Assembly: GCA_019456165.1 (NCBI GenBank)
Contig: VRUJ01000001.1
Coordinates: 124,001 to 188,000 of the forward strand
Direction: 5' to 3'
Source of the DNA: Chloroflexota bacterium
Lineage (GTDB): Bacteria > Chloroflexota > Anaerolineae > Anaerolineales > UBA11579
Length of the DNA: 64,000 bases
Shown here piece after piece: positions 27,646 to 36,324 of this stretch. Each line of letters opens with the position of its first letter. Position 1 is the first letter of the stretch. The notes beneath the pieces are model-generated. The model ran no database searches, was not told the DNA's origin, and was given only the letters and a program-made list of their open reading frames with translations. The translations under genes were made by a program, and so were the position numbers.

Positions 27646-28497
27646 ATGGTTCGAATTCGATTACGCCGCGTTGGCCGCAAGAAGCAGCCCAGCTTCCGGG
27701 TTGTAGCTGCAGATAAAGAAAGCCCGCGCGATGGCCGTTTTTTAGAAATACTTGGTTTTTACAACCCGCGCACTGAACCCGCAACAATCAAACTCAAGGA
27801 AGACCGCATATTTGATTGGATGAGTAAAGGGGCTCAGATGAGCGATGGCGCCGAAAAAGTTTTCCGTTCCGCAGGTTTACTTGAACGCTACGAACGCTTT
27901 AAATCCGGCGAAGACATTGAGAAACTCCTAGAAGAGGCTCTCACCGGTGAAGCGACCCGCAATATCAGCCCCAAAACACGGCGTGACGCCCCGGCCGCTA
28001 TACTCAAAGCTGAGCCAAAAGCTGAAGAGAAGAAGCCTAAGGTTTCAGAGGCTGAAACTAAGGCTGAGGATGATGCAGTCGTAGAGACCGAAGCTAAAGC
28101 TAAGACTGATGTAAAGAAACCTGTAGCTAAAGAGGAAGAGAAAAAGGCTGAAGAGCCTAAGATTGCAAAGACCGAAACTAAAGCTAAGGCTGAAAAACCC
28201 GCAGATAAAAAGGATAAAACCCCAAAGGCCAAGTCCGAGAAAAAATCAAAAGAAGAAAAGAAGGATGATCTGCGGGCTTCTATCCCAGAAGCAGCCTTTA
28301 AAGCCTCTTTGGAAGATTTAGGCCTAGCGCCTAGCATAACCAGCAAACTCGCAGATGAAGGTTTTGCTAAGATCGGTGATTTGATGCTCCAAATGAAAAA
28401 AGACCAGGCCGTTATTTTAGATTTGGCCGGCATCGGTCCTAAAACTGTCGAAACCATATCTGAAAAAATTGCTGAGTACGAGAAAGCTAATAAATGA
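27646..28497 (+). CDS. rpsP: Ribosomal protein S16 with long charged linker and C-terminal HhH domain
   Basis: The first about 86 residues are a normal bS16 (MVRIRLRRVGRKKQPSFRVV, DGRFLEILGFYNP, DWMSKGAQMSD). Bacterial S16 usually ends at 80-100 residues, but this frame continues to 283. Residues about 115-215 are a low-complexity Lys/Glu/Ala linker. Residues about 222-283 form a helix-hairpin-helix domain like those of NusA and RpoA C-termini: LEDLGLAPSITSKLADEG followed by LAGIGPKTVETI. The reading frame is uninterrupted and codon use looks uniform, so this is a genuine fusion. It lies in the ffh operon, 114 nt after ffh. Confidence 0.95.
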   Translation: MVRIRLRRVGRKKQPSFRVVAADKESPRDGRFLEILGFYNPRTEPATIKLKEDRIFDWMSKGAQMSDGAEKVFRSAGLLERYERFKSGEDIEKLLEEALTGEATRNISPKTRRDAPAAILKAEPKAEEKKPKVSEAETKAEDDAVVETEAKAKTDVKKPVAKEEEKKAEEPKIAKTETKAKAEKPADKKDKTPKAKSEKKSKEEKKDDLRASIPEAAFKASLEDLGLAPSITSKLADEGFAKIGDLMLQMKKDQAVILDLAGIGPKTVETISEKIAEYEKANK

Positions 28498-28542
28498 AGG
28501 ACTCCCCACGAAAGCTGCGGCGTTTCTTCAATGGGATAAGCC

Positions 28543-28779
28543 ATGAAAGAATTGATTGAATACATCGCTCGCTCTTTAGTAGATGACCCTGCTCAAGTTG
28601 AGGTCCGTTCCGTAAATAGTGGATCTTCTACAAATTTACGGTTAAAAGTAGCCAAAGAAGATATGGGCCGGGTGATCGGCCGCAATGGCCGGGTTGCCAA
28701 TGCCATGCGCATACTTTTAAAAGTCGCGGCCGCACGCGAGAACAAACGCACCCACCTGGACATAGTCGACCCGGAATGA
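28543..28779 (+). CDS. khpA: KH-domain RNA-binding protein KhpA
   Basis: A 78-residue single KH domain (formerly YlqC/DUF) with the RNA-binding GxxG loop in IGRNGRVANAMR. In Firmicutes KhpA pairs with KhpB and binds many RNAs, affecting cell division. It starts 45 nt after rpsP, and its stop overlaps the rimM start as ATGA, so translation is coupled. The rpsP-khpA-rimM order is conserved widely. Confidence 0.93.
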   Translation: MKELIEYIARSLVDDPAQVEVRSVNSGSSTNLRLKVAKEDMGRVIGRNGRVANAMRILLKVAAARENKRTHLDIVDPE

Positions 28780-29357
28780 CCTCGAAACGTCGAGAAAAGG
28801 CTGCACACCTAAGGAAAAATAAATCAGGCTTGCCATCTACTGGTAAGCCTGATTTTCTAGCTGTCGGCAAGCTACACCGCCCGCATGGATTGCATGGGGA
28901 AATCCTCATGGGGATTCAGACAGATTTCCCAGAAAGGCTCCAACCCGAAGGAACTGTTTTTATCGGAGACGAAAAGGAACCAATTACTATTCGCAGCAGC
29001 CGACCGCATTCCAAAGGGTTATTGATCAGTTTCAACGATTATGAGTCTCGCGACCAAGTTGCTGAGCTGCGCAACCAGATGGTTTTTGTGCGCACAGCCG
29101 ACAGACCGCCACTTCCTGAGGGAGTGTATTACCACCACCAGCTTATCGGTTTGCAAGTAATCACGGATCAGGGGAAGGAGCTAGGAGTGTTGGCCGAAAT
29201 CTTGGAAACCGGTGCAAACGACGTATATTTAGTGCGAGTAAAAGGCGGCAAAGATATTTTATTACCCGCAATTGATGAGGTCATTAAGCATATCGATCTG
29301 CAGAGCGGGAAGGTGCTGGTGCACCTGATACCAGGCTTGTTACCAAATCAAGACTAA
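28776..29357 (+). CDS. rimM: 16S rRNA processing protein RimM
   Basis: A ribosome maturation factor for the 30S head. The RimM core starts at about residue 27 (LAVGKLHRPHGLHGEILM), followed by the N-terminal barrel and the C-terminal PRC barrel (GVYYHHQLIGLQV, DVYLVRVKGGKDILLPA, HLIPGLL). The first 26 residues are not part of the family core. They are encoded largely by a 35-nt hairpin, so an internal TTG start at 28830 cannot be excluded, although ATG 28776 overlaps the khpA stop in the usual coupled way. The expected next genes trmD and rplS do not follow. Confidence 0.93.
   Translation: MTSKRREKAAHLRKNKSGLPSTGKPDFLAVGKLHRPHGLHGEILMGIQTDFPERLQPEGTVFIGDEKEPITIRSSRPHSKGLLISFNDYESRDQVAELRNQMVFVRTADRPPLPEGVYYHHQLIGLQVITDQGKELGVLAEILETGANDVYLVRVKGGKDILLPAIDEVIKHIDLQSGKVLVHLIPGLLPNQD
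28821..28855 (+). promoter_or_regulatory. Long hairpin inside the 5' end of rimM
   Basis: Left arm AAATCAGGCTT (28821-28831) pairs with AAGCCTGATTT (28845-28855); a G-U pair and CCA/TGG extend it to 15 pairs with a 5-nt loop. It is followed by TTTCTAG. It looks like an intrinsic terminator or attenuator but lies inside coding sequence upstream of the conserved RimM core. Confidence 0.6.
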
Positions 29358-29716
29358 GGCTGATAGTGAACATAAAGGATTCCCGCAGTAAGCTGCCGGA
29401 AATATTCCAGGAATAGTCAAATAGGAGCTTTCTCATCGGCTCCCATTTATCTTTCCGAATCGTTTCTAGCAATTGTATGGGCCGAGATTTACACACAGTT
29501 TAGGCAAATATTTGTCCACCATTCCTAGCCTTCCGTCGGTAATTAAATTACATTCTCCACCAAAAACCTGTCTTTTTATTGCTTTTGCTAATATTTCTTT
29601 ACCCTTGACATAAAAAAAAATGCTGTGGTATTCTGTAGCCCATTTTAAAAGGTGGTTGCCAACTGCCCAGTCGGAAATCATCAATATTTACTTGTAAGAT
29701 GCAGTGAGGTGCTGGC
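29358..29716. other. Intergenic region between rimM and dprA
   Basis: No gene seen in about 360 nt. It contains an imperfect CCCGCAG-TAAG-CTGCCGG hairpin (29382-29399), a short GGAGC/GCTCC hairpin near 29424-29442 followed by a T-rich stretch that may end the ffh operon, and the dprA promoter. Confidence 0.55.
29605..29634 (+). promoter_or_regulatory. dprA promoter
   Basis: A consensus TTGACA (29605-29610), 18-nt spacer including an A9 run, and TATTCT (29629-29634). It gives a leader of about 75 nt before the dprA TTG start and probably serves dprA-manC-topA. Confidence 0.7.
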
Positions 29717-30865
29717 TTGTCAGAACAAAGGGGGCTGCCTTTTAACGAACCACGTTTGTTTTGGGTGGCTTTAAATCTAGTTAAAGGGATTGGCTCCGTC
29801 CGGTTTAAGGCATTAGTAGATCATTTTGGGGATGCCCATATCGCCTGGGAAGCACCCCCAACAGCTTTGCGCGCGGCGGGCCTCTCTGAGAAGATTGTTA
29901 ACAATTTAAAACAAGTTCGCGCCAGTGTGGACCTAAAAACAGTTTGGGAACAGCTTGACGCTCACCAAATTACATTGATCACCTGGTTGGATGAAAATTA
30001 TCCCCGGCGATTGAAGGAAGTTCACCAATCACCGCCGGTACTTTACTCCCGCGGCCAATTGATTCCAGAGGATGAGTGGGCGATAGCAGTTGTTGGTACT
30101 CGCCGGGTTTCAGCCTATGGCCGGCAAGTAACCGAAGCGCTGGGCAGCTTCCTGGCGCGCAACGGAGTTACCGTAGTCAGCGGGTTAGCCCGCGGCGTGG
30201 ACGCGATTGCACACCAGGCAGCCTTGGATGCTGGCGGCCGTACAATTGCTGTGCTTGGAAATGGCCTGGATCGCATTTACCCGCCGGAAAACCGCAAATT
30301 GGCCGAAGATATCATCGAAAACGGTGCCTTAATCAGTGATTATTCATTGGGGACTCCGCCCGAAAGCTCGAATTTTCCTCCTCGCAACCGCATCATTTCA
30401 GGTTTGTCGATCGCGGTGGTGGTCGTGGAAGCCGGTGAAAGAAGCGGTGCATTGATCACCGCCAGCTTCGCTGCCGAGCAAGGCCGAGAGGTCTTCGCCG
30501 TGCCCGGGAACATCTTCGCAGCACACAGCAAAGGTACCAACCGCCTCATACAAAAAGGCGCCCACCCCTTACTTAATCCTGAGGATTTGCTTGAATCGCT
30601 GAACCTCACACTTGTTACCGAGCATAAAACCGCCCGCACGGTCTTGCCTGCGGATGGAACTGAGGCTAAACTTTTTGGAATTCTTGACCACGAACCAAAA
30701 CATATTGATGAGATCGGCTCTTTAGCCAAACTACCCATTGAAAAAGTCTCCGCAACCTTAGCCTTGATGGAACTAAAAGGCATGGTGCGCCAGGTTGGCG
30801 GAATGAATTACGTAGCTCTGCGTGAGCTGAAAGCCAAATATGAAGTTGACGAAAAATCGACATGA
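29717..30865 (+). CDS. dprA: DNA processing protein DprA/Smf
   Basis: A 382-residue protein that loads RecA on incoming single-stranded DNA during natural transformation. The N-terminal helix-hairpin-helix (VKGIGSVRFKALVDHFG) is followed by the Rossmann-like core: VVGTRRVSAYG, VSGLARGVDAIAHQAAL, GLDRIYPPENRKL, FPPRNRIISGLS and EAGERSGALITA; a C-terminal winged helix closes it. TTG 29717 is the start (GAGGT 6 nt upstream). Its stop overlaps the manC start (ATGA). Its presence hints at competence or recombination, though no com genes are visible here. Confidence 0.95.
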   Translation: MSEQRGLPFNEPRLFWVALNLVKGIGSVRFKALVDHFGDAHIAWEAPPTALRAAGLSEKIVNNLKQVRASVDLKTVWEQLDAHQITLITWLDENYPRRLKEVHQSPPVLYSRGQLIPEDEWAIAVVGTRRVSAYGRQVTEALGSFLARNGVTVVSGLARGVDAIAHQAALDAGGRTIAVLGNGLDRIYPPENRKLAEDIIENGALISDYSLGTPPESSNFPPRNRIISGLSIAVVVVEAGERSGALITASFAAEQGREVFAVPGNIFAAHSKGTNRLIQKGAHPLLNPEDLLESLNLTLVTEHKTARTVLPADGTEAKLFGILDHEPKHIDEIGSLAKLPIEKVSATLALMELKGMVRQVGGMNYVALRELKAKYEVDEKST

Positions 30866-31959
30866 ATACTTTAAATAATTATTACGCCGTAATCATGGCA
30901 GGAGGTGGGGGAACCCGCCTGTGGCCCCTTTCTCGAAAAGCTAAACCCAAACAAGCTCTGCGCATCTTGGGTGAAACCACTCTATTTCAAAACTCAATAG
31001 ATCGCCTGGAGGGTCTATTCCCGCCTGAGCGCATACTAATTGTGACTACCGCAGAACAGGCCGCGCTGTTGCAAGAGCTTAGCTCACTTATCCCGAAAGA
31101 AAACTTTATATTGGAACCACAACCACGCGGTACCGCTTCAGCGATTGGGTTGACAGCCATTGTGTTACGCAAGCTAGACCCACAAGCCAGCATGGCTGTG
31201 CTGACTGCAGATCATTTCATCGGCGATGAACAGCTATTTAGGCAAGTTTTGATTACCGGTTATCAGGTTGCCAAAGACAACTATCTCGTTACTCTCGGAA
31301 TCCAACCAACATTTCCATCCACTGCCTATGGGTATATCCAGCAAGGAGAAAAGTTGGGTAATTATGGACAACAAGAGGTTTATCAAGCTTTACGTTTCAA
31401 AGAAAAACCTCAAGAAGCACAAGCCGAGAAGATGCTTTCTGTTGGAGATCATACCTGGAATTCAGGTATGTTCATTTGGAAAGTGGAAAACATTTTAGCT
31501 GAAATCGAACGCCAAATGCCAGAGCTTTTTACTGCTCTGAATGAGATCGCAGGTGCATGGGGTACGCCCCAGCAGGGAGCTGTTTTAGACCGCGTCTGGC
31601 CGGAATTAAAATCCGAAACTGTAGATTATGGGATTATGGAGCATGCTGAGAGATTGGCCGTTATCCCAGTGGCTGAATTGGGATGGAACGACGTTGGCAG
31701 TTGGGATTCCTTATTCGCGGTTCTCCCTACAGATAAGGATGGTAACATCGTAAATATTGAAAAACACATCAATGTGGGCTCAAAGAACACTCTAATTCAC
31801 GCCGAAAGAACAGAACGCATGATAGTTACCATAGGTGTTAAAGATCTTGTGATCGTAGATACTGATGATGTGTTGTTAATTTGTTCGAAAGATAATGCCG
31901 AAGAAGTTCGTCAGGTAGTAGAGCAATTAAGGAAGAAGAAACAAAATCAATTCTTGTAA
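30862..31959 (+). CDS. manC: Mannose-1-phosphate guanylyltransferase
   Basis: A 365-residue nucleotidyltransferase making GDP-mannose from mannose 1-phosphate and GTP. The pyrophosphorylase signature GGGGTRLWPLSRKAKPKQ is intact, with LTADHFI, FKEKP and WNSGMFIWK further on. It lacks the C-terminal phosphomannose isomerase domain of bifunctional enzymes. It is translationally coupled to dprA and precedes topA by 29 nt. GDP-mannose would supply the DPM1-like GT2 and the GT-C cluster elsewhere in the window. Confidence 0.92.
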   Translation: MNTLNNYYAVIMAGGGGTRLWPLSRKAKPKQALRILGETTLFQNSIDRLEGLFPPERILIVTTAEQAALLQELSSLIPKENFILEPQPRGTASAIGLTAIVLRKLDPQASMAVLTADHFIGDEQLFRQVLITGYQVAKDNYLVTLGIQPTFPSTAYGYIQQGEKLGNYGQQEVYQALRFKEKPQEAQAEKMLSVGDHTWNSGMFIWKVENILAEIERQMPELFTALNEIAGAWGTPQQGAVLDRVWPELKSETVDYGIMEHAERLAVIPVAELGWNDVGSWDSLFAVLPTDKDGNIVNIEKHINVGSKNTLIHAERTERMIVTIGVKDLVIVDTDDVLLICSKDNAEEVRQVVEQLRKKKQNQFL

Positions 31960-31988
31960 AGATTATAAGTTATATTGGAGGATCTCTT

Positions 31989-34337
31989 TTGGAAGGTTAT
32001 TGCGTAAAATGTAAAACTAAACGTGAGCTGCAAGACCCGGAAGCTGTATTCACAGCTACGGGGTCGCCCGGCACGCGTGGAAAATGTCCTGTCTGCGGCA
32101 CTAAAATGTTCCGCATGGGACGCACCCCTGCCCACGAAGGCTTAACTCCGCCAGATAACGTTACCCGCAAAAGCCGCAAGAAAGCGGTTGAACGCAAAGG
32201 TAAATTAGTTATTGTCGAGTCGCCTGCCAAAGCGCGCACAGTTGGCCGTTTCTTAGGCAAGGGGTATAAAGTTGAAGCATCAATAGGGCATGTACGCGAT
32301 TTATTACGCTCTCAGCTCTCTGTGGATGTGGATAATGATTTCACTCCCAAATACCGCGTACCCAATGAAAAACGCCCTGTTGTAAAAGAACTAAAGAAAC
32401 TGGCAGATAGATCAGAAGAGATCTACCTGGCTACTGACCCCGATAGAGAAGGAGAGGCAATTGCCTGGCATTTGATCGAAGCTCTAGAAGCAGAAGAAGA
32501 TATTGTAAAAAGAGTCGTCTTCCACGAGATCACCAAGGATGCGGTAGAAGAAGCTTTTTCTCATCCGCGTACCCTCAATTTAGACCTGGTTGACGCCCAA
32601 CAAGCAAGGCGAATTTTAGACCGCCTGGTGGGTTATAGCCTTAGCCCTATCTTGTGGCGTAAAGTGCGCAACCGTCTCTCAGCCGGGCGTGTTCAATCTG
32701 TTGCTCTGCGACTTATAGTCGAGAGAGAAGAAGAGATTGATAATTTTGTACCTGAGGAATATTGGAGCATAGAAGCCGAGCTCAATCCAGATGGCAGCGA
32801 GGAAAGATTCATTACCAAACTGCGCAAGATAGATGGTGAGAATCCCATTTTGGGTACGGAAGCCCAGGTGCAGCCGATCATCGCTGATATGGTGAAGGCT
32901 GCTTACACGATAGGTAATATCAAGCGTGGTGAACGCCGCCGAAAAGCCCCCGCGCCTTTTACTACCAGCACATTGCAGCAAGATGCCTCCCGCAAACTTC
33001 GCTTCACCGCCCGAAAGATAATGGCAGTGGCGCAACAATTGTATGAAGGTATTGACACCGGAAATGGTGAGTTAGAAGGCTTAATCACATACATGCGCAC
33101 AGACTCAACCAACGTATCGGAAAGCGCACAATCAGAAGCGCGCAATTATATTATCGAAAACCACGGGCAAGATTACGTTCCAGAAAAACCTCCGATACAT
33201 AAAACTAAAGCCAAGAGCGCCCAAGAAGCTCATGAGGCTATCCGCCCTACCTCAGTGGAGCGTACTCCAAAGAGCATTAAAGAACTTCTGACCCGTGATC
33301 AATTTCGAATGTATCAACTAATTTGGCGGCGTTTTGTAGCCTCTCAAATGAACTCAGCAATTTTTGATACGCTGAGAATAGATGTAAACGGAGAAACCCA
33401 AACACATAATTACCTGCTTAGAGCTTCCGGCTCTACGCTGCGTTTCAAAGGTTATCTGGCCGTTTACGAGGAAGCCAAACCTCGCAATGGGAATAACAAT
33501 AACGCTGATTCAGATGAAATCCCGAGCGGTTTGGAGGAAGGACAAGTTCAACACCTAGTTCGCCTGATTCCTGAACAACATTTTACACAACCGCCGCCGC
33601 GCTACAGCGAAGCCACACTGGTGCGCGCTTTGGAAGAGAACGGTATAGGACGCCCGTCAACCTTTGCACCCACGATTTCCACTCTCAACAAGCGTGGTTA
33701 TATTTACCGGGAGGAGCGGCGCCTGCACCCCACAGAAACTGGCGTGATAGTCAACGAACTTATCTCCGCGTACTTTCCAAATATTGTTGATACTGGATTT
33801 ACAGCAAGAATGGAAGCTGATCTAGATCGAATCGCTTCAGGAGACCAAGCCTGGGTGGAGATCGTGCGCGATTTTTACGGTCCGTTTGCCCAACAAGTAG
33901 CACACGCCGAAGCCGAAATGCCGGAGGTGAAAGCAGAGCCAGAATACCTCGGACGAGCTTGTCCAAATTGCGGGCGAGAATTGATGATTCGCTGGGGACG
34001 GTTTGGGAAATTTATCAGCTGTAGTGGTTTTCCTGAATGTCGCCATACTGAACCATGGTTGGAGAAAATTGGCGTCACCTGCCCTGATGATGGTGGTGAA
34101 ATCGTCAGAAGGCGTACACGCAAAGGACGAATTTTTTATGGGTGTGCTAACTACCCAGAATGTGAATTCACCTCTTGGAAACGGCCGTTATCTACTCCAT
34201 GCCCCAATTGTAAAGGAACCCTGGTTGTCGCGAATAAAAACCATGCGGAGTGTCTCAATTGTACGGAACGATTCGACTTGGAAGAAGTAGATTCGGATAG
34301 TATGGGGGAAGCATTAAAAGAAACGGAGCCAAAATAA
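31989..34337 (+). CDS. topA: DNA topoisomerase I with extra N-terminal zinc module
   Basis: A 782-residue type IA topoisomerase that relaxes negative supercoils. The TOPRIM domain begins near residue 75 (LVIVESPAKARTV) with DPDREGEAIAWH; the active-site Tyr is in ITYMRTDSTN near residue 360. Three C-terminal zinc ribbons follow (CPNC...C, CPDD...C, CPNC...C; the second is degenerate, CPDD). Unusually, residues 1-40 form a separate Cys4 module (YCVKCKTKRE then CPVCGTKMF) resembling DUF5679. The TTG 31989 start has GGAGGA 6 nt upstream. An intrinsic terminator lies about 70 nt after the stop. Confidence 0.95.
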   Translation: MEGYCVKCKTKRELQDPEAVFTATGSPGTRGKCPVCGTKMFRMGRTPAHEGLTPPDNVTRKSRKKAVERKGKLVIVESPAKARTVGRFLGKGYKVEASIGHVRDLLRSQLSVDVDNDFTPKYRVPNEKRPVVKELKKLADRSEEIYLATDPDREGEAIAWHLIEALEAEEDIVKRVVFHEITKDAVEEAFSHPRTLNLDLVDAQQARRILDRLVGYSLSPILWRKVRNRLSAGRVQSVALRLIVEREEEIDNFVPEEYWSIEAELNPDGSEERFITKLRKIDGENPILGTEAQVQPIIADMVKAAYTIGNIKRGERRRKAPAPFTTSTLQQDASRKLRFTARKIMAVAQQLYEGIDTGNGELEGLITYMRTDSTNVSESAQSEARNYIIENHGQDYVPEKPPIHKTKAKSAQEAHEAIRPTSVERTPKSIKELLTRDQFRMYQLIWRRFVASQMNSAIFDTLRIDVNGETQTHNYLLRASGSTLRFKGYLAVYEEAKPRNGNNNNADSDEIPSGLEEGQVQHLVRLIPEQHFTQPPPRYSEATLVRALEENGIGRPSTFAPTISTLNKRGYIYREERRLHPTETGVIVNELISAYFPNIVDTGFTARMEADLDRIASGDQAWVEIVRDFYGPFAQQVAHAEAEMPEVKAEPEYLGRACPNCGRELMIRWGRFGKFISCSGFPECRHTEPWLEKIGVTCPDDGGEIVRRRTRKGRIFYGCANYPECEFTSWKRPLSTPCPNCKGTLVVANKNHAECLNCTERFDLEEVDSDSMGEALKETEPK

Positions 34338-34408
34338 ACGGCATGATCCTTGCAACCTGGAATATTGATACCTTAAAAATATAGTATTCTAGAAATAGAA
34401 ATGAAGTA

Positions 34409-34434
34409 CCCCGCAGCTTACTGCGGGGCATCTT
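34409..34434 (+). terminator. Intrinsic terminator after topA
   Basis: A perfect 8-bp stem, CCCCGCAG (34409-34416) and CTGCGGGG (34421-34428), with tetraloop CTTA, followed by CATCTTT. It closes the dprA-manC-topA unit. The same core occurs in degenerate form at 28504 and 29382. Confidence 0.7.
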
Positions 34435-34442
34435 TAAAATAG

Positions 34443-34471
34443 TTGCGTAATTTGTCAGCCTAGTCTACAAT
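34443..34471 (+). promoter_or_regulatory. Promoter of the unknown membrane protein gene
   Basis: TTGCGT (34443-34448), 17-nt spacer, TACAAT (34466-34471). Transcription would begin near 34478, about 55 nt before the ATG at 34535. Confidence 0.55.
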
Positions 34472-34534
34472 AGACTAAGCGTATTAGAAATGGCGCAGCC
34501 TGAAAAGCTGTGTCGGGATTTTGGAGCAAAACGA

Positions 34535-35572
34535 ATGGAAGCTAATAAAGAAGGAAACAGAAGCACATCCGTTCAAGGTCTGCGGGAAAATCCTCTTTAC
34601 CTCGGCGGTCTTGCTTTCTTGGTCGGAGTAATTTTCGGACTGGTGATTTTGGGATGGTGGCTTTGGCCTAAGCAGTATATAGGTGCAGCCCCGTGGGACT
34701 TGCAACCAGAATGGCGAGTTGATTATATGCGCTTGGTGATCGACTCTTACACATTCCGTCCAGACCGGGATCTGGCCGAACAGCGGTTGGGAGATTTAGG
34801 GGAACATGGTCCAGAGGCTTTGGCCGCCGTACAAGCCGACCCAAAAGAAAGTGATCTAGCTACCATATCTCTCTTCCTGTCTTGGTTAAACCCAGATATT
34901 GCCGTTAATCCCACTCCGGGTGTAGTCTCCCCAGAAGTGGAAGGTGATTCAGGAGGCGGTCTATTTAGCATACGTTCTATCTTGTTATGGATGTGTGTAC
35001 TCACTGTCATTTTGGGAGGTGGTTTAGTCGGGGTTTACTTTTTCCGAACCCAGCGCGGTCAGCGAAACCCGACTGCCGTTATGCAAGCTCAAGAGCTCAG
35101 CCGACAGGCACAAGTTACCGATTTCGTAGCGCTGGGTGAAGCGCCCCCGATTGCGCAATGGATGACCACATACTTAATCAATGATAATCTTTTTGACGAT
35201 TCCTTCAGCATCGACACACCCTCGGGCGAATTCATGGGTGAATGCGGCGTAGGAATTGCCGATACGATTGGAGTTGGCGATCCAAAACGCGTCAGTGCAT
35301 TCGAAATTTGGCTTTTCGATAAGAACGACATTCAAACTGTTACACGGGTAGTAATGAGCACACACGCTTTCAACGATGACGCTATCCGCGAATCCTTAGC
35401 TGCTAAAGGTGAGCCAGAATTAGCTGAACCTGGAAAAGAAGTCGTATTGGAAACAGAAACCCTACAGATGGTCGCCAGAGTTGTTGATATGGCCTTCGGA
35501 GAAGGCGCCTTACCAGATGATAGTTTCTTTGACCGCATTACTCTTGAATTAGCGGTTTGGACCAAGATTTAA
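34535..35572 (+). CDS. Unknown membrane protein with two transmembrane helices
   Basis: A 345-residue protein I do not recognise. A short cytosolic N-terminus precedes a helix at about 22-44 (GGLAFLVGVIFGLVILGWWLW), an extracytoplasmic loop of about 105 residues containing a WRVDYMRLVIDSY motif and a Pro/Gly-rich end, a second helix near 155-178, then a soluble cytosolic domain of about 165 residues with GECGVGIADTIG and EIWLFDKNDIQ. ATG 34535 (GGAG 8 nt upstream) is preferred to ATG 34490, which is too close to the expected transcription start. It is monocistronic between a strong promoter and a bidirectional terminator. Confidence 0.75.
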   Translation: MEANKEGNRSTSVQGLRENPLYLGGLAFLVGVIFGLVILGWWLWPKQYIGAAPWDLQPEWRVDYMRLVIDSYTFRPDRDLAEQRLGDLGEHGPEALAAVQADPKESDLATISLFLSWLNPDIAVNPTPGVVSPEVEGDSGGGLFSIRSILLWMCVLTVILGGGLVGVYFFRTQRGQRNPTAVMQAQELSRQAQVTDFVALGEAPPIAQWMTTYLINDNLFDDSFSIDTPSGEFMGECGVGIADTIGVGDPKRVSAFEIWLFDKNDIQTVTRVVMSTHAFNDDAIRESLAAKGEPELAEPGKEVVLETETLQMVARVVDMAFGEGALPDDSFFDRITLELAVWTKI

Positions 35573-35599
35573 TCAATTTTGTATAAAAACTAGAATCAA

Positions 35600-35636
35600 A
35601 AAAGGAGCTGGCAAGTCAGCCAGCTCCTTTTATTTT
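35600..35636 (+). terminator. Bidirectional intrinsic terminator
   Basis: Arms AAAGGAGCTGGC (35601-35612) and GCCAGCTCCTTT (35619-35630), 12 bp plus a flanking A-T pair, with a 6-nt loop. T-rich on the right and A-rich on the left, so it ends both the gene at 34535-35572 and greA. Confidence 0.9.
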
Positions 35637-35650
35637 TAGTTTAGCGTAAA

Positions 35651-36124
35651 TTACTCAATTTTTAATATTTTCAACTTAAAAGAACCATTCGGGGCTTCTA
35701 CTGTCACAACGTCGCCTTGTTTACGGTCCATCAAAGCTTCTCCAATTGGAGATTCATTGGAAATCCGCCCCTCGCGTGGATTTGCTTCCGTCTGGCCGAC
35801 AATGTAGTATCTTTCAGAAGGCTCACTACCCTCCTGAATTGTCACCCAAGAACCTAAAGAAACTTTATCGTGAACGCTGCCATCATCCTCAATCAGAACA
35901 ACATTTGATAAAAGATTTTCCAATTCTTGGATCCGGCCTTCAAGAAATCCTTGATCCTCTTTAGATTTTATGTAATCAGCATTTTCTGAAAGATCCCCCA
36001 TCTGAATAGCTTCTCGTAATTTCCGAGATAATTCTTCACGCTTGGGGCCTTTTAGCTCTTTAAGTTCGGCTTTGAGGCGCGAAGCGCCTTCTGGGGTGAG
36101 GTAATTTTCGTCTTGGCTGCTCAT
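35651..36124 (-). CDS. greA: Transcription elongation factor GreA
   Basis: A 157-residue protein that rescues backtracked RNA polymerase by stimulating transcript cleavage. The N-terminal coiled coil carries LTPEGASRLKAELKEL and GDLSENADY, with the acidic DLSENADY tip needed for cleavage; the C-terminal FKBP-like domain has VSLGSWVTI and the closing SPIGEALMDRKQGD. Length is typical. It is converged upon by the preceding plus-strand gene at a shared terminator. Confidence 0.96.
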   Translation of the reverse strand: MSSQDENYLTPEGASRLKAELKELKGPKREELSRKLREAIQMGDLSENADYIKSKEDQGFLEGRIQELENLLSNVVLIEDDGSVHDKVSLGSWVTIQEGSEPSERYYIVGQTEANPREGRISNESPIGEALMDRKQGDVVTVEAPNGSFKLKILKIE

Positions 36125-36324
36125 AATTTATAACCTAATATTAGGGTCAAATAGTTTTTCACTTTCTTCAATTGCGAGTGGGAATTCATTCCGACGAGAT
36201 CATCTCACAATGTGTGTTCAAGACCGTGCGTATCAATTTTTATTATATTTGATACGACCGCATGGTTTCCCTATTAAGTAAGTCTAATTCAGAGAACAAC
36301 TAATGTCAACCTAATGTCCCTTAT

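Noticed and set aside
27888..28565. 225-codon minus-strand frame opposite rpsP.
   Set aside because: Ser/Ala/Phe-rich mirror of the Lys/Glu/Ala linker of S16; arises from low complexity.
29424..29720. Possible small RNA in the rimM-dprA gap.
   Set aside because: There is a promoter and a weak hairpin but their order is wrong: the hairpin lies before the promoter, and the promoter is explained by dprA.
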